A stretch of DNA of 43,466 nucleotides from Spirochaetales bacterium (GTDB lineage Bacteria > Spirochaetota > Spirochaetia > UBA9216): the NCBI GenBank assembly GCA_016342585.1, contig JAEINK010000042.1:1-43466 (forward strand), read 5' to 3'. Below, piece after piece: positions 7,011 to 15,156 of the stretch. The notes beneath the pieces were generated by a model. That model ran no database searches and had not been told where the DNA came from. It was given only the letters and a program-made list of their open reading frames with translations. The number at the start of each line of letters is the position of its first letter. The first letter of the stretch is position 1. The position numbers and the translations under genes are program-made.

Positions 7011-8499
7011 AATAAGAGATGATAGCCTCGGTAACAAGTGAGCTGTTATCTCTCCAGTTGTAAAGATCGCCATCATCTGATGTTACAAAATGCTGCCATC
7101 TTAAATTCAATTTGATATTTTCAATACCCTTATATGAAACCTCGGTGAGGGTCATCAGGTTCTTGTCATCGAATTCATACTGGCCCGAAACTCTGAATAA
7201 TAGATCCTCATTATAGGTTGCTTCCGTAGAGAGCAAAAGGTCATTCTTAAGCCCTCGTCTATCACTTGAACTGAGCATATAATCCTCATGGCTCTGTTCG
7301 CTCATTAGATATTCTCCTGCATACTCCATGGTAAGTTCCAGCCTGCCCGGCAGAATGGGAGCACTGAATTCATCGAAAATATAGCGTAACCCACCACAGT
7401 AGCTCAGGTAATTGTCATCTTTTGAGTTAAGGCTATAGTTATAGAGTCCTTCCCCGTGAAGTTCCAGTTTTTTCAGGGTGGAGGAGAACCCGGCAGATGC
7501 CTGGATAACCGGAATAACCTCTTCTTCTCCTCCGGTGGGAATCCCCATTGTGGTAATGGTTTTTGTGACTATATTTTGATTCAGCCCATAAAAGGCGGAA
7601 GTGAAAAGATCTACAGATTTAACCCTGGTTTTCAGTTTTAACAGGTAGGATATATTTTCTAAGTTGATTTCAGGATAATTCTCCTGAAGGGCGGTGATGG
7701 TAAAGGGTGCGGAGGCCGCTGCTTCAACAAAGGGGTAATACCCCCAGCGGGATAGTTGTGAATAATTTTTATTCCCCTGGTAGACTGGTAAAATGATGGC
7801 TGTAATATCGATGTTGTTAAAGTAATAATCGAATTCGAGAAGGATGTTTCCAAAGGGTTCACTGGAGAATGGATCCACCAGATCTACCGGTGAATATATG
7901 TCTGCAGGAGAATATATGGTGGAGAGAGTATTGGATATGATCTTTTTCCCAAGGTATATGTCAAAATTATCAAAGAAGACGCTCATGTAAAGTTCTTTGA
8001 ATGATAGAAAAAGGCGTTCATTGTTCTTATTCTGAATCCAATCGGTTATATTCATGTTTTCCGGATTCGCCAGGGCAGGCCTGTACCTCTCTTCCTCATT
8101 TCCGAAAAATGATATTAAATCGGCCTTTAATCTGATATTAGAAATTTGAGCGAAAGTAGATTTAATTGTTTTTGCTTCAAAAATATGCTGATCATGCTCA
8201 GGTGAATATGTGGTGTAGTCCGGTTGAGTCAGCTCGTTAAAGTAGTAAACATAAACCCCTTTCGTTTCACCCTGCAGATTTGAATAGAGCTGATCAATAA
8301 GGGAAGGAGATTTTTCCGATTCCTCCAAAACTTGGTCCTGCTCTATTATGATTTCCGGTTCCCTGTCGATTTCCAGGATGGGTTCCTCAGTTTCCTCTGC
8401 AAAAATATCTAATAATAATTCATCATCCATAGAGTCCTGGGCGAAGGTGGAAAGATTTATTGTCATCATCAGCAGAATTAGTAAATTAATTTTTTTCAT
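7009..8499 (-). CDS. Outer-membrane beta-barrel protein of the RND/LolA-like operon
   Basis: A 496-residue protein with a signal peptide (cleavage after about FAQ, residue 21). An acidic periplasmic segment follows (about residues 22-65, including DELLLDIFAEE), and then a long region of alternating beta strands. It ends in an aromatic residue (IISY), as typical barrels do for BAM recognition. I do not recognise a named family. The position suggests the DUF1302-like outer-membrane partners that accompany MMPL-type transporters. It is the last gene of the operon and overlaps the transporter by 4 bases (ATGA). Its acidic segment contains a motif also found four times in the transporter. The likely role is as the outer-membrane component that receives or inserts the transported lipid or lipoprotein, which is inferred. 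Confidence 0.72.
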   Translation of the reverse strand: MKKINLLILLMMTINLSTFAQDSMDDELLLDIFAEETEEPILEIDREPEIIIEQDQVLEESEKSPSLIDQLYSNLQGETKGVYVYYFNELTQPDYTTYSPEHDQHIFEAKTIKSTFAQISNIRLKADLISFFGNEEERYRPALANPENMNITDWIQNKNNERLFLSFKELYMSVFFDNFDIYLGKKIISNTLSTIYSPADIYSPVDLVDPFSSEPFGNILLEFDYYFNNIDITAIILPVYQGNKNYSQLSRWGYYPFVEAAASAPFTITALQENYPEINLENISYLLKLKTRVKSVDLFTSAFYGLNQNIVTKTITTMGIPTGGEEEVIPVIQASAGFSSTLKKLELHGEGLYNYSLNSKDDNYLSYCGGLRYIFDEFSAPILPGRLELTMEYAGEYLMSEQSHEDYMLSSSDRRGLKNDLLLSTEATYNEDLLFRVSGQYEFDDKNLMTLTEVSYKGIENIKLNLRWQHFVTSDDGDLYNWRDNSSLVTEAIISY

Positions 8500-11400
8500 G
8501 TTTTATCCTTCTGCAGCATAATGACTTTGTCTGTCATTTCTACGAGTCTGTTCCCCAGAATCGCTGCAATATTTCTGTATAATTTCATTGAAATGGTTTT
8601 CGAAGATTTTTTCAGTCTCTCAAGCCCTGACCAGTCGATTTCCAGGTAGGATACATCTTCTGTCACGGTTACGGTGGCACTCCTTACCATATCACGTAGG
8701 AGGGAAATCTCCCCTAAAATCGCTCCTGTGGAAATCTCGGCCAGAAAGGAGGCCTGTTCGGAACTCTCATCTTTTCGGACGACAACCGCCTTCCCCGATA
8801 GGAGGATATAGATTTTTTGCTCCGTCTCTCCAATCGTTATGATATTCTCACCAGAAGCTTTTGTGCTTACTTTTCCCATCAGAACGAACTTTTTAATCTC
8901 ATTCATACTCATGTCCTGGAAAACAGGTGAGCTTTTCAGTTCTTCAGCAAGCTTCAATTTATAAAGATCCGATATATTAACCAGCTGGAACTTACTGAGG
9001 AGTATGGGCGTAATCAGGAGGTCTGCGATGAGTGCCCTTAAAATGACAATGGCCGATAGAAACCCGAAATAGACTAAAGGCATGAGCTGGGCAAGGGTTA
9101 AAGTCCCAAAGCTCAGGATTAGTGATATTGAGGTTGATATGATCGGACGAATTTCAGAACCCATAACATTCTTTACAGCCAGTTTTTTATCCTGTGTCTT
9201 TCGTAATTCATGGTTGAAGCTGGTCATAAAATGAATTGTATCATCGACAGACAGTCCAATAGCGATTGCTGCAACCATACAGGTTCCGAGATTCAGGGGT
9301 ATTTTAAAGATGCCCATGAAACCAAAGAACAGGAATACTGGAAAAAGATTGGGAATAAGGGATAGGAGACCTGCTTTAATGTTCATAAAAAGGATGGACA
9401 TTATAATGAAGATTGTTGTGAGCAGAAGCCCCAGGCCTAACACCTGGCTTTTTGTGATGGAATCTGCGGCATCGTTGATAAGAACATTTTCACCAGTGAC
9501 TTTGAACTCCAGAAGGGGATCGACTTCGTCCAGCATGATCCGGATATCCTTTTCAATTCCCTTGACTGTCTCCTTTATATTTCTTGATGAAGAAATATTA
9601 TGCTTGATTATTATTCTCGCCTCGCTCCAGTCGGCTGTGACATAGGGTTCAATCTCCTCCCTGTGAAGATTCAGGACATATTGGGCTATGAGGTTTGCCG
9701 AACGGGGATCTTCAGATGCTGGTATTCTATCAAAATCTCCTTCAATACCAACGTTCATCTCCCTGTTCAGGAGCTGGATATAATCAGCGATTGAGATAAT
9801 TTTATCGAAGTCATAATCCCTGTTGAGGTTCTCTTTGATGTGGCTCAGAAGAAGGAGGTAGGCAGGCTCCTTGAATAGTTCTTTTGGTAAGTCATCGGTG
9901 TCAGGAGTGTCAAATATTGATAGTTCTTCATCTAAATCCTCGAATATCAAAAGTTCGTCTTCCGAGTTATCAAATATATCCAGACTCTCACCGGGAACAC
10001 TCTCTGCAAATATATCGATCTCCATAAGGTTGTCGTCATCAACGGGAGCCGCCAGGGTTTCCTGAAGCTCCTGTATTTCCGGGAGGGTACCTTTATTTTG
10101 CCACAGGACTACCTGAAAAGATGTCGTTCCAGACATTTCCTGATCAAGAATATCCAGCCTTTGACTCAGTATTGAATTTTTTTTAAAAAATCCTTTGGTA
10201 TCATTATCAACTTCAATAAAGACGGTAAAGGCCGCTACTACCACGGCAAAAAGGAGCAGGATAGTGATCAGCTTTTGTCCCTTTATATTAATAAGGTCGA
10301 TTATTTTCAATGACAATGTATCAAAAAATCGATTTACCCTTCGATCTCCCCTTCGTTCTTTTTTTACTGAACTGTCTTTGACCAGATACTTAAGATAAAG
10401 TGGTGAAAACAGGAAGGTAGTAATTGGATTGATGAGCATGGCGAAGCCGGCGACGATTCCGAATTGCACAAGAGCCGTAATTTCATTAATCGAAATCGAA
10501 AGAAAACCCAGAAATGTTGTCAGTGAGGTAAGAAAAACCGCTGTGCCCAGGATCCGGGATAATTTACGAATCGCTTTATCCGGATTTTTTTCTAAGATTT
10601 GAACCTCCTTATATGTAGAAAGGATGTGTACATCTTCGGATGACCCGATCACAATCACAAGAATGGGAACAATAAATGTCACCAGGTTGAGAGGAAGGTT
10701 GAAGGCCCCCATAAATCCAAAAGTGAAAAAGATACTCAGGCTTGATGTCATGATTGGCAGTAATGCCCCAACCAAAGATCCCATGGTAAGTGTCAGCATT
10801 ATCATAAGGATAACGAAGGCAATCGGAAGGAGAATGGTCATATCATGCATGATAATGCTGGTGATCTGTTCCGACATGAAGGGCCGGCCGATTTCAAAGA
10901 TTACATTGAAATTATCTATGTACCCGGGGGTTGAATCGCTGCCGTCTATGAGCTCCCTGACCTTTAGCACAGTCTCTCTTGTATCTTCCTTTTGTGAGGG
11001 ATCAACAGGCCGCAGATAAATATTGACCATTGTTGCATTTCCATTTTTAGAAATCAGGTTTTTCTCAAAAATCGGATTTCCCAATGCATTTTCTTTAATC
11101 TTTTGAGCTTCCGCGAGAGTGTCAGGTGCTGTCTCCATAAGTGGACTGGAGTCAAGATAGTCTGGATACCCCTTGAAATTATTTACTGATAAAAGGCTTT
11201 CGATCCTCGTGATGTCGGGAAACTCTTTTGGATTGTCGATTGTACGTATAAACTCTTCTAATTTTCCCAGTTTTTCAGGGGAGAAGAGATCGGCATCCTC
11301 AATATAAATAGCCAGGATATTGTCTGAAGAGAATTTATCCAGAGATTCGGCATAGAATTCCCTGTTTGGATCATCCTTCATCATCATTGAGGCGGGAGAG

Positions 11401-11510
11401 GAGTCGAGGTATAGATCCCCCACATAGAGTCCGGCTAAAATACAAGCCGAAATGAGGATCAATATCGTAATCAAAGGGTGCTTATTGCTGAAATTAAATA
11501 GGGTGTTCAT
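8496..11510 (-). CDS. RND/MMPL-family transporter with a C-terminal cyclic-nucleotide-binding domain
   Basis: A 1004-residue inner-membrane protein. It has TM1 at 12-31, a periplasmic loop, a five-helix sterol-sensing-like bundle at about 222-376, TM7 at 412-432, a second periplasmic loop, and a second bundle at about 690-840. This is the 12-TM RND/MMPL layout. A GSSEDVHI segment (289-296) and a matching GLSVDDTIHF segment (752-761) carry the paired acidic residues of the RND proton relay. Residues about 850-985 form a cyclic-nucleotide-binding domain. Its phosphate cassette GEISLLRDMVRSATV has the Glu and Arg (934 and 943) at the nine-residue spacing seen in protein kinase A. The second periplasmic loop has an acidic insert at 495-534 with four IF motifs. 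It lies between the LolA-like and beta-barrel genes. The cargo is probably a lipid or lipoprotein, by analogy with MMPL/LolA-like gene pairs. Confidence 0.9.
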   Translation of the reverse strand: MNTLFNFSNKHPLITILILISACILAGLYVGDLYLDSSPASMMMKDDPNREFYAESLDKFSSDNILAIYIEDADLFSPEKLGKLEEFIRTIDNPKEFPDITRIESLLSVNNFKGYPDYLDSSPLMETAPDTLAEAQKIKENALGNPIFEKNLISKNGNATMVNIYLRPVDPSQKEDTRETVLKVRELIDGSDSTPGYIDNFNVIFEIGRPFMSEQITSIIMHDMTILLPIAFVILMIMLTLTMGSLVGALLPIMTSSLSIFFTFGFMGAFNLPLNLVTFIVPILVIVIGSSEDVHILSTYKEVQILEKNPDKAIRKLSRILGTAVFLTSLTTFLGFLSISINEITALVQFGIVAGFAMLINPITTFLFSPLYLKYLVKDSSVKKERRGDRRVNRFFDTLSLKIIDLINIKGQKLITILLLFAVVVAAFTVFIEVDNDTKGFFKKNSILSQRLDILDQEMSGTTSFQVVLWQNKGTLPEIQELQETLAAPVDDDNLMEIDIFAESVPGESLDIFDNSEDELLIFEDLDEELSIFDTPDTDDLPKELFKEPAYLLLLSHIKENLNRDYDFDKIISIADYIQLLNREMNVGIEGDFDRIPASEDPRSANLIAQYVLNLHREEIEPYVTADWSEARIIIKHNISSSRNIKETVKGIEKDIRIMLDEVDPLLEFKVTGENVLINDAADSITKSQVLGLGLLLTTIFIIMSILFMNIKAGLLSLIPNLFPVFLFFGFMGIFKIPLNLGTCMVAAIAIGLSVDDTIHFMTSFNHELRKTQDKKLAVKNVMGSEIRPIISTSISLILSFGTLTLAQLMPLVYFGFLSAIVILRALIADLLITPILLSKFQLVNISDLYKLKLAEELKSSPVFQDMSMNEIKKFVLMGKVSTKASGENIITIGETEQKIYILLSGKAVVVRKDESSEQASFLAEISTGAILGEISLLRDMVRSATVTVTEDVSYLEIDWSGLERLKKSSKTISMKLYRNIAAILGNRLVEMTDKVIMLQKDKT

Positions 11511-11529
11511 AGTTTTTGCCCTTTATAGG

Positions 11530-12324
11530 TTATGGCAGATGTCTGCCGGAAGTGACATACCGTTCTGTGAATATATTATCGTTCAGGCCTTCATCCAGCT
11601 CCCTTGCGGTTAACTCTATAATCGTTCGGTGTCCGTTGGCGTGGTTTGTCATGATGACTTTATTGGCCCGGAATCTCTGGCCTTCTATCCTTTTTAGTGA
11701 ACCATTTTGCTCAGTCTTGATTTTGACCTCTCTGTGATCATAAAATTCGATTTTTATGGTAAAGAAGTAATCCTTTAGGATGTATAAGATTCGCCACTTG
11801 TAACTGCTTGATTCGGCAGTCTCCTGATTATTAGGCGTGGCTTTGATAACCCAACAGTCCAGATTGGAAATCTGGGTCTCATCAATAACTTCGTAATTGA
11901 AATTATTAATATTTTCGGATTCAAGATCCTCATATGTAAAATCGGTCCCCATGAAATATCCCTTTTTACTCCCCTTGGCTACGCGCTGGAGCCTGTTCTG
12001 AGCGGGGAGAAACATCCACTGGTCACTTTCACCTTCATCATACACCCAGGTCAGGAGAGCGGTTCCTGTAATCGAACGGGGAGAATCAAAGGTCAGTAAC
12101 GTTTTTGTTTCGTTCTCATCAAATTCTTTAAAATATCTCCTGAGGGTTCTGTTTTCGGTTGCTCCGCTTTTATCAACCAGAACCATCTTTTCAACAGTAT
12201 ATTCAGTTTGTGCGCCATGCCTTGCTTCCTGCTCTTCAAGTATTTCTCTTCCTGTGAGAGATTGGCTGTACAGTGTAAAGCTGCAGAATAACAGGGATAT
12301 AACTATAGTAATTTTATTTTTCAT
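11530..12324 (-). CDS. LolA-like outer-membrane lipoprotein-sorting protein
   Basis: A periplasmic protein of 264 residues with a signal peptide (cleavage after about YSQ, residue 20). It belongs to the outer membrane lipoprotein-sorting (LolA-like) family. Features seen are MVLVDKSG-type N-terminal strands, LLTWVYDEGESDQWMFLP, the conserved FMGTDFTYEDL segment around residue 128, and LDCWVIKATPN. Members of this family have an open half-barrel that holds acyl chains, and they often sit beside RND/MMPL transporters. It is the first gene of a three-gene operon and has a GGAGG ribosome binding site. The transporter starts 19 bases after its stop. The whole set would move a lipid or lipidated cargo from inner to outer membrane. 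The cargo is unknown. Confidence 0.88.
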   Translation of the reverse strand: MKNKITIVISLLFCSFTLYSQSLTGREILEEQEARHGAQTEYTVEKMVLVDKSGATENRTLRRYFKEFDENETKTLLTFDSPRSITGTALLTWVYDEGESDQWMFLPAQNRLQRVAKGSKKGYFMGTDFTYEDLESENINNFNYEVIDETQISNLDCWVIKATPNNQETAESSSYKWRILYILKDYFFTIKIEFYDHREVKIKTEQNGSLKRIEGQRFRANKVIMTNHANGHRTIIELTARELDEGLNDNIFTERYVTSGRHLP

Positions 12325-12547
12325 AATGCCTCCAATGGTCTTTTATTAATAAACTCATGTTATATGTATATGAGATCATATATTTGATTTAAATGATTAT
12401 ATAATTATTCCACCCCCTCTGTCTGCAGGGGATTTTTTTGTTAGAGGAAATTTTTAGGTCAGGAGCTGTCTGTTTTCAGGATATTAATTATCGGAGGGCA
12501 AATGATTTCTATGTAAAAAGCCGGTTTTTTCGTTTTAAGGAGAAGGA

Positions 12548-12745
12548 TTAGTTAAGGGTGACTATCTCAACACCCATATCGGTAACTTCAATTGTGACAT
12601 CCTCAACCCCTGATGTGGCGATTCCTGTTTCAATATCGTTGGCGATCTCTTCGGAAGTCATGGTAACACATGATGTCGCGAGCTCTGTGAGTAAAATTAA
12701 TGTAAAGATTGTGATTAAGGTCGATTTGTTTGTTTTCTTCATTTT
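12548..12745 (-). CDS. Short lipoprotein, possibly a truncated OmpA-type lipoprotein
   Basis: A 65-residue protein. The start at 12745 (MKKTNKS) has an AAAGGA ribosome binding site, unlike the ATG 33 bases upstream. A lipoprotein signal peptide ends in LATSC. Past the lipobox cysteine only about 45 residues remain: SEEIANDIETG, then GVEDVTIEVTDMGVEIVTL. This reads like the segment that comes just before the OmpA/peptidoglycan-binding domain in some lipoproteins, and the protein stops there. It may be truncated by the same rearrangement that left the ketoacyl-synthase remnant on the other strand beside it. If it is intact, it is simply a very small lipoprotein of unknown role. Confidence 0.5.
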   Translation of the reverse strand, partial: KMKKTNKSTLITIFTLILLTELATSCVTMTSEEIANDIETGIATSGVEDVTIEVTDMGVEIVTLN

Positions 12746-12755
12746 ATTTCCTTTC

Positions 12756-13172
12756 AAGTACGACGAGACCTTCGACACGGTTATCGTCAGTGCTTGCTCC
12801 GGGAAGAGCCATTCGATGGGTGATGTCGGACTACAGCTTCTTCAGAACCTGCCGGGGAACAGGAATATTGAATTATGGCCTGAGGTCGTAGAGAGCCTTC
12901 TTCTGGAGACAGGTTCAAATGTTGATGCAATTGATCATTATCTATTTACTCAGATCAATAAACATGTGATTGAAAAGGTTATGGGTGTTCTGAATCAACC
13001 CCTTGAAAAGACGACTTCTGTGATGGATCGGTATGGGTATACTGGATCCGCCTGCATTCCCATGGCTTTCCATGAGGCTGTGAAGGCGAGACGAGTCAAA
13101 AGAGGTGATGAGGTTGTCCTTGTCGCTTCAGGAGCCGGTCTTGGTGTCAGTGCAGCCCAGTTTAAGTATTAA
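12756..13172 (+). pseudogene. C-terminal remnant of a 3-oxoacyl-ACP synthase III (FabH-like) gene
   Basis: Translated from about 12756, the last 120 residues match the C-terminal half of FabH-type ketoacyl synthases: LWPEVVESLLLETG, then the FTQINKHVIEKV segment that occupies the place of the family's HQAN motif, then RYGYTGSACIPMAFHEAV and KRGDEVVLVASGAGLG. The N-terminal half with the catalytic cysteine is missing. Upstream the frame runs antisense through the short lipoprotein. The only nearby ATG, at 12816, has no ribosome binding site and would give 118 residues. I take this as a decayed gene. Positions 13173-13330 hold only a short GGGGGA/TCCCCC hairpin and no gene. Confidence 0.75.
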
Positions 13173-13332
13173 ATACTGCCCTAAAGCCTGTTGAGCTCTT
13201 ACAACTCACAGAAAAATATAAGAGTGAACCAGATGCAGGCTGCCGGGAAGAAGGTTATGAAAACAGGGGGAGCCTTCCCCCATCTGACTCCTTTGGGTTA
13301 AACTCGGATCTCTTCCAATTTTCTTCAAAATA

Positions 13333-13341
13333 TGATAAAAT
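13333..13341 (+). promoter_or_regulatory. Candidate extended -10 promoter of parE-parC
   Basis: TGATAAAAT at 13333-13341 is an extended -10 element that lies 21 bases before the parE start codon. I see no convincing -35, which extended -10 promoters do not strictly need. Confidence 0.5.
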
Positions 13342-13362
13342 CTTCTCCGAACTGGGGAAAAA

Positions 13363-15156
13363 ATGGCAAAAAAAAACACTAATTATGACGAAAGCAAGAT
13401 AAAAACGCTTAGCTCGCTGGAACATATCCGTCTTCGTAATGGGATGTATATCGGCCGGCTTGGTGACGGCAGTAACCTGGATGACGGGATTTATATTCTG
13501 CTGAAAGAGGTTATCGACAATAGTATCGATGAGTTTATCATGGGGACCGGAAAACGGATTCAGATTCAGGTTAAGGATAAGAAGGTTATTGTCCGGGATC
13601 ATGGCCGCGGAATTCCCCTCGGTAAGGTGATCGACTGTGTTTCTATCATTAATACCGGGGCAAAATACAATGATGATGTGTTTCAGTTCTCGGTTGGCTT
13701 GAATGGCGTAGGAACAAAGGCGGTAAACGCACTATCATCTCACTTCAGGGTTGTTTCCTTCCGTGATGGTGAATATTTCGAAGCTGTATTCCAGAGGGGT
13801 GTCCTTCAGAAGAAACATAAAGGTAAGAAGCCTGGCGAACCGAACGGAACTTATGTGGAGTTTATACCCGATGAGGAGATCTTCGGTGAGTATGAGTTCC
13901 TTCATGATTTCATTGATCAGAGGATCTGGAATTATGCCTACCTGAATTCGGGGCTGACCCTTGTTTATAATAAGCAGAAATATGAGTCAAAAAACGGCCT
14001 TTTAGACCTTCTTGAAGCCGAAGTCGGTACTGAAAGTCTCTATGAGATTGGGTATTATCGCGGGGATAAACTTGAGTTTTCCCTGACCCATACTTCCGCC
14101 TATGGCGAGACCTATTTCTCTTTTGTGAATGGCCAGTACACCAGTGATGGTGGTACTCATCAGTCGGCCTTTCGTGAGGGGATCCTGAAAGGTGTAAATG
14201 AGTTCTATAAGAAGAACTTTTCCGGTGTGGATGTCCGGGATGGTGTGGCCGGGGCGATTGCCGTTAAACTTGAAAATCCTATTTTTGAGAGTCAGACAAA
14301 AAACAAGCTGGGGAATACGGAGGTTCGGGGTTGGATTGCCAACGAGGTTAAATCGGCCATCGTGGACTTCCTTCATAAGAATCAGGATACAGCCAAAAAG
14401 TTAGAAGAGAAAATCGTAAATAATGAAAAGCTGCGTAAGGATCTGAACGCTGTTAAGAAGGAAGCCCGAGAGGCTGCCAAGAAGATTTCTCTCAAGATTC
14501 CAAAGCTGAAGGATTGCAAGTTTCATCTTGGGGACAAGAAGGGTGAGGAAACCATGATATTCCTTACCGAGGGACAGTCGGCTACAGGCTCCATGGTTGG
14601 TTGCCGGGATGTTAACAGACAGGCTATCTTTTCCCTGAGGGGAAAGCCTCAGAATACCTATGGAAAGAAGCGGGCAGAGATTTATAAGAATGAAGAACTC
14701 TACTACATGATGATGTCTTTGGGTATTGAAAATGATATGGAAAACCTCCGGTATGCAAAGGTTATTATAGCAACAGATGCGGATAACGATGGGTTTCATA
14801 TCAGAAATCTTCTTCTCACATACTTTCTGAATTATTTCGAGGAGCTGGTGATCTCGGGCAGGGTTTTCATCCTTGAGACCCCCCTCTTTCGTGTGCGAAA
14901 CAAGAAAGAGACAATATACTGTTATTCGGAAACCGAAAGGGATGAGGCCATGGAGAAACTGGCAGGTCCCGAGGTTACCCGATTTAAGGGATTGGGAGAG
15001 ATAAACCCCAAGGAGTTTGGTCAGTTCATTGGTGAGGATATGCGGATCGTTAAGGTCAATGTAAAATCCATGAAATCCGTCCCCGAAACCATGGAGTTTT
15101 ACATGGGGAAGAATACACCGAAACGTCGCGAATTCATTATGGAGAACCTGATCTAA
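13363..15156 (+). CDS. parE: DNA topoisomerase IV subunit B
   Basis: The ATPase subunit of a type IIA topoisomerase, 597 residues. The GHKL ATPase domain shows DNSIDEF, VRDHGRGIPLG and GLNGVGTKAVNALS in the first 130 residues. The transducer domain follows (GTHQSAFREGI), then a TOPRIM domain with LTEGQSATGSMVGCRDVNRQ and ATDADNDGFHI, and finally TRFKGLGEINPKEF. The EGxSAxGS-RDVNxQAxFSLRGKPxN form of the TOPRIM region differs from GyrB (EGDSAxGxA-RDRxxQA) and is the form I know from Bacteroidota and Treponema topoisomerase IV. The start has a GGGGA ribosome binding site. The stop codon overlaps the parC start (TAATG), so the subunits are translationally coupled. With ParC it would decatenate daughter chromosomes. 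Confidence 0.93.
   Translation: MAKKNTNYDESKIKTLSSLEHIRLRNGMYIGRLGDGSNLDDGIYILLKEVIDNSIDEFIMGTGKRIQIQVKDKKVIVRDHGRGIPLGKVIDCVSIINTGAKYNDDVFQFSVGLNGVGTKAVNALSSHFRVVSFRDGEYFEAVFQRGVLQKKHKGKKPGEPNGTYVEFIPDEEIFGEYEFLHDFIDQRIWNYAYLNSGLTLVYNKQKYESKNGLLDLLEAEVGTESLYEIGYYRGDKLEFSLTHTSAYGETYFSFVNGQYTSDGGTHQSAFREGILKGVNEFYKKNFSGVDVRDGVAGAIAVKLENPIFESQTKNKLGNTEVRGWIANEVKSAIVDFLHKNQDTAKKLEEKIVNNEKLRKDLNAVKKEAREAAKKISLKIPKLKDCKFHLGDKKGEETMIFLTEGQSATGSMVGCRDVNRQAIFSLRGKPQNTYGKKRAEIYKNEELYYMMMSLGIENDMENLRYAKVIIATDADNDGFHIRNLLLTYFLNYFEELVISGRVFILETPLFRVRNKKETIYCYSETERDEAMEKLAGPEVTRFKGLGEINPKEFGQFIGEDMRIVKVNVKSMKSVPETMEFYMGKNTPKRREFIMENLI

Noticed and set aside
12558..12755. N-terminal extension of the ketoacyl-synthase frame
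   Set aside because: This part is simply antisense to the small lipoprotein and has no match to the FabH family.
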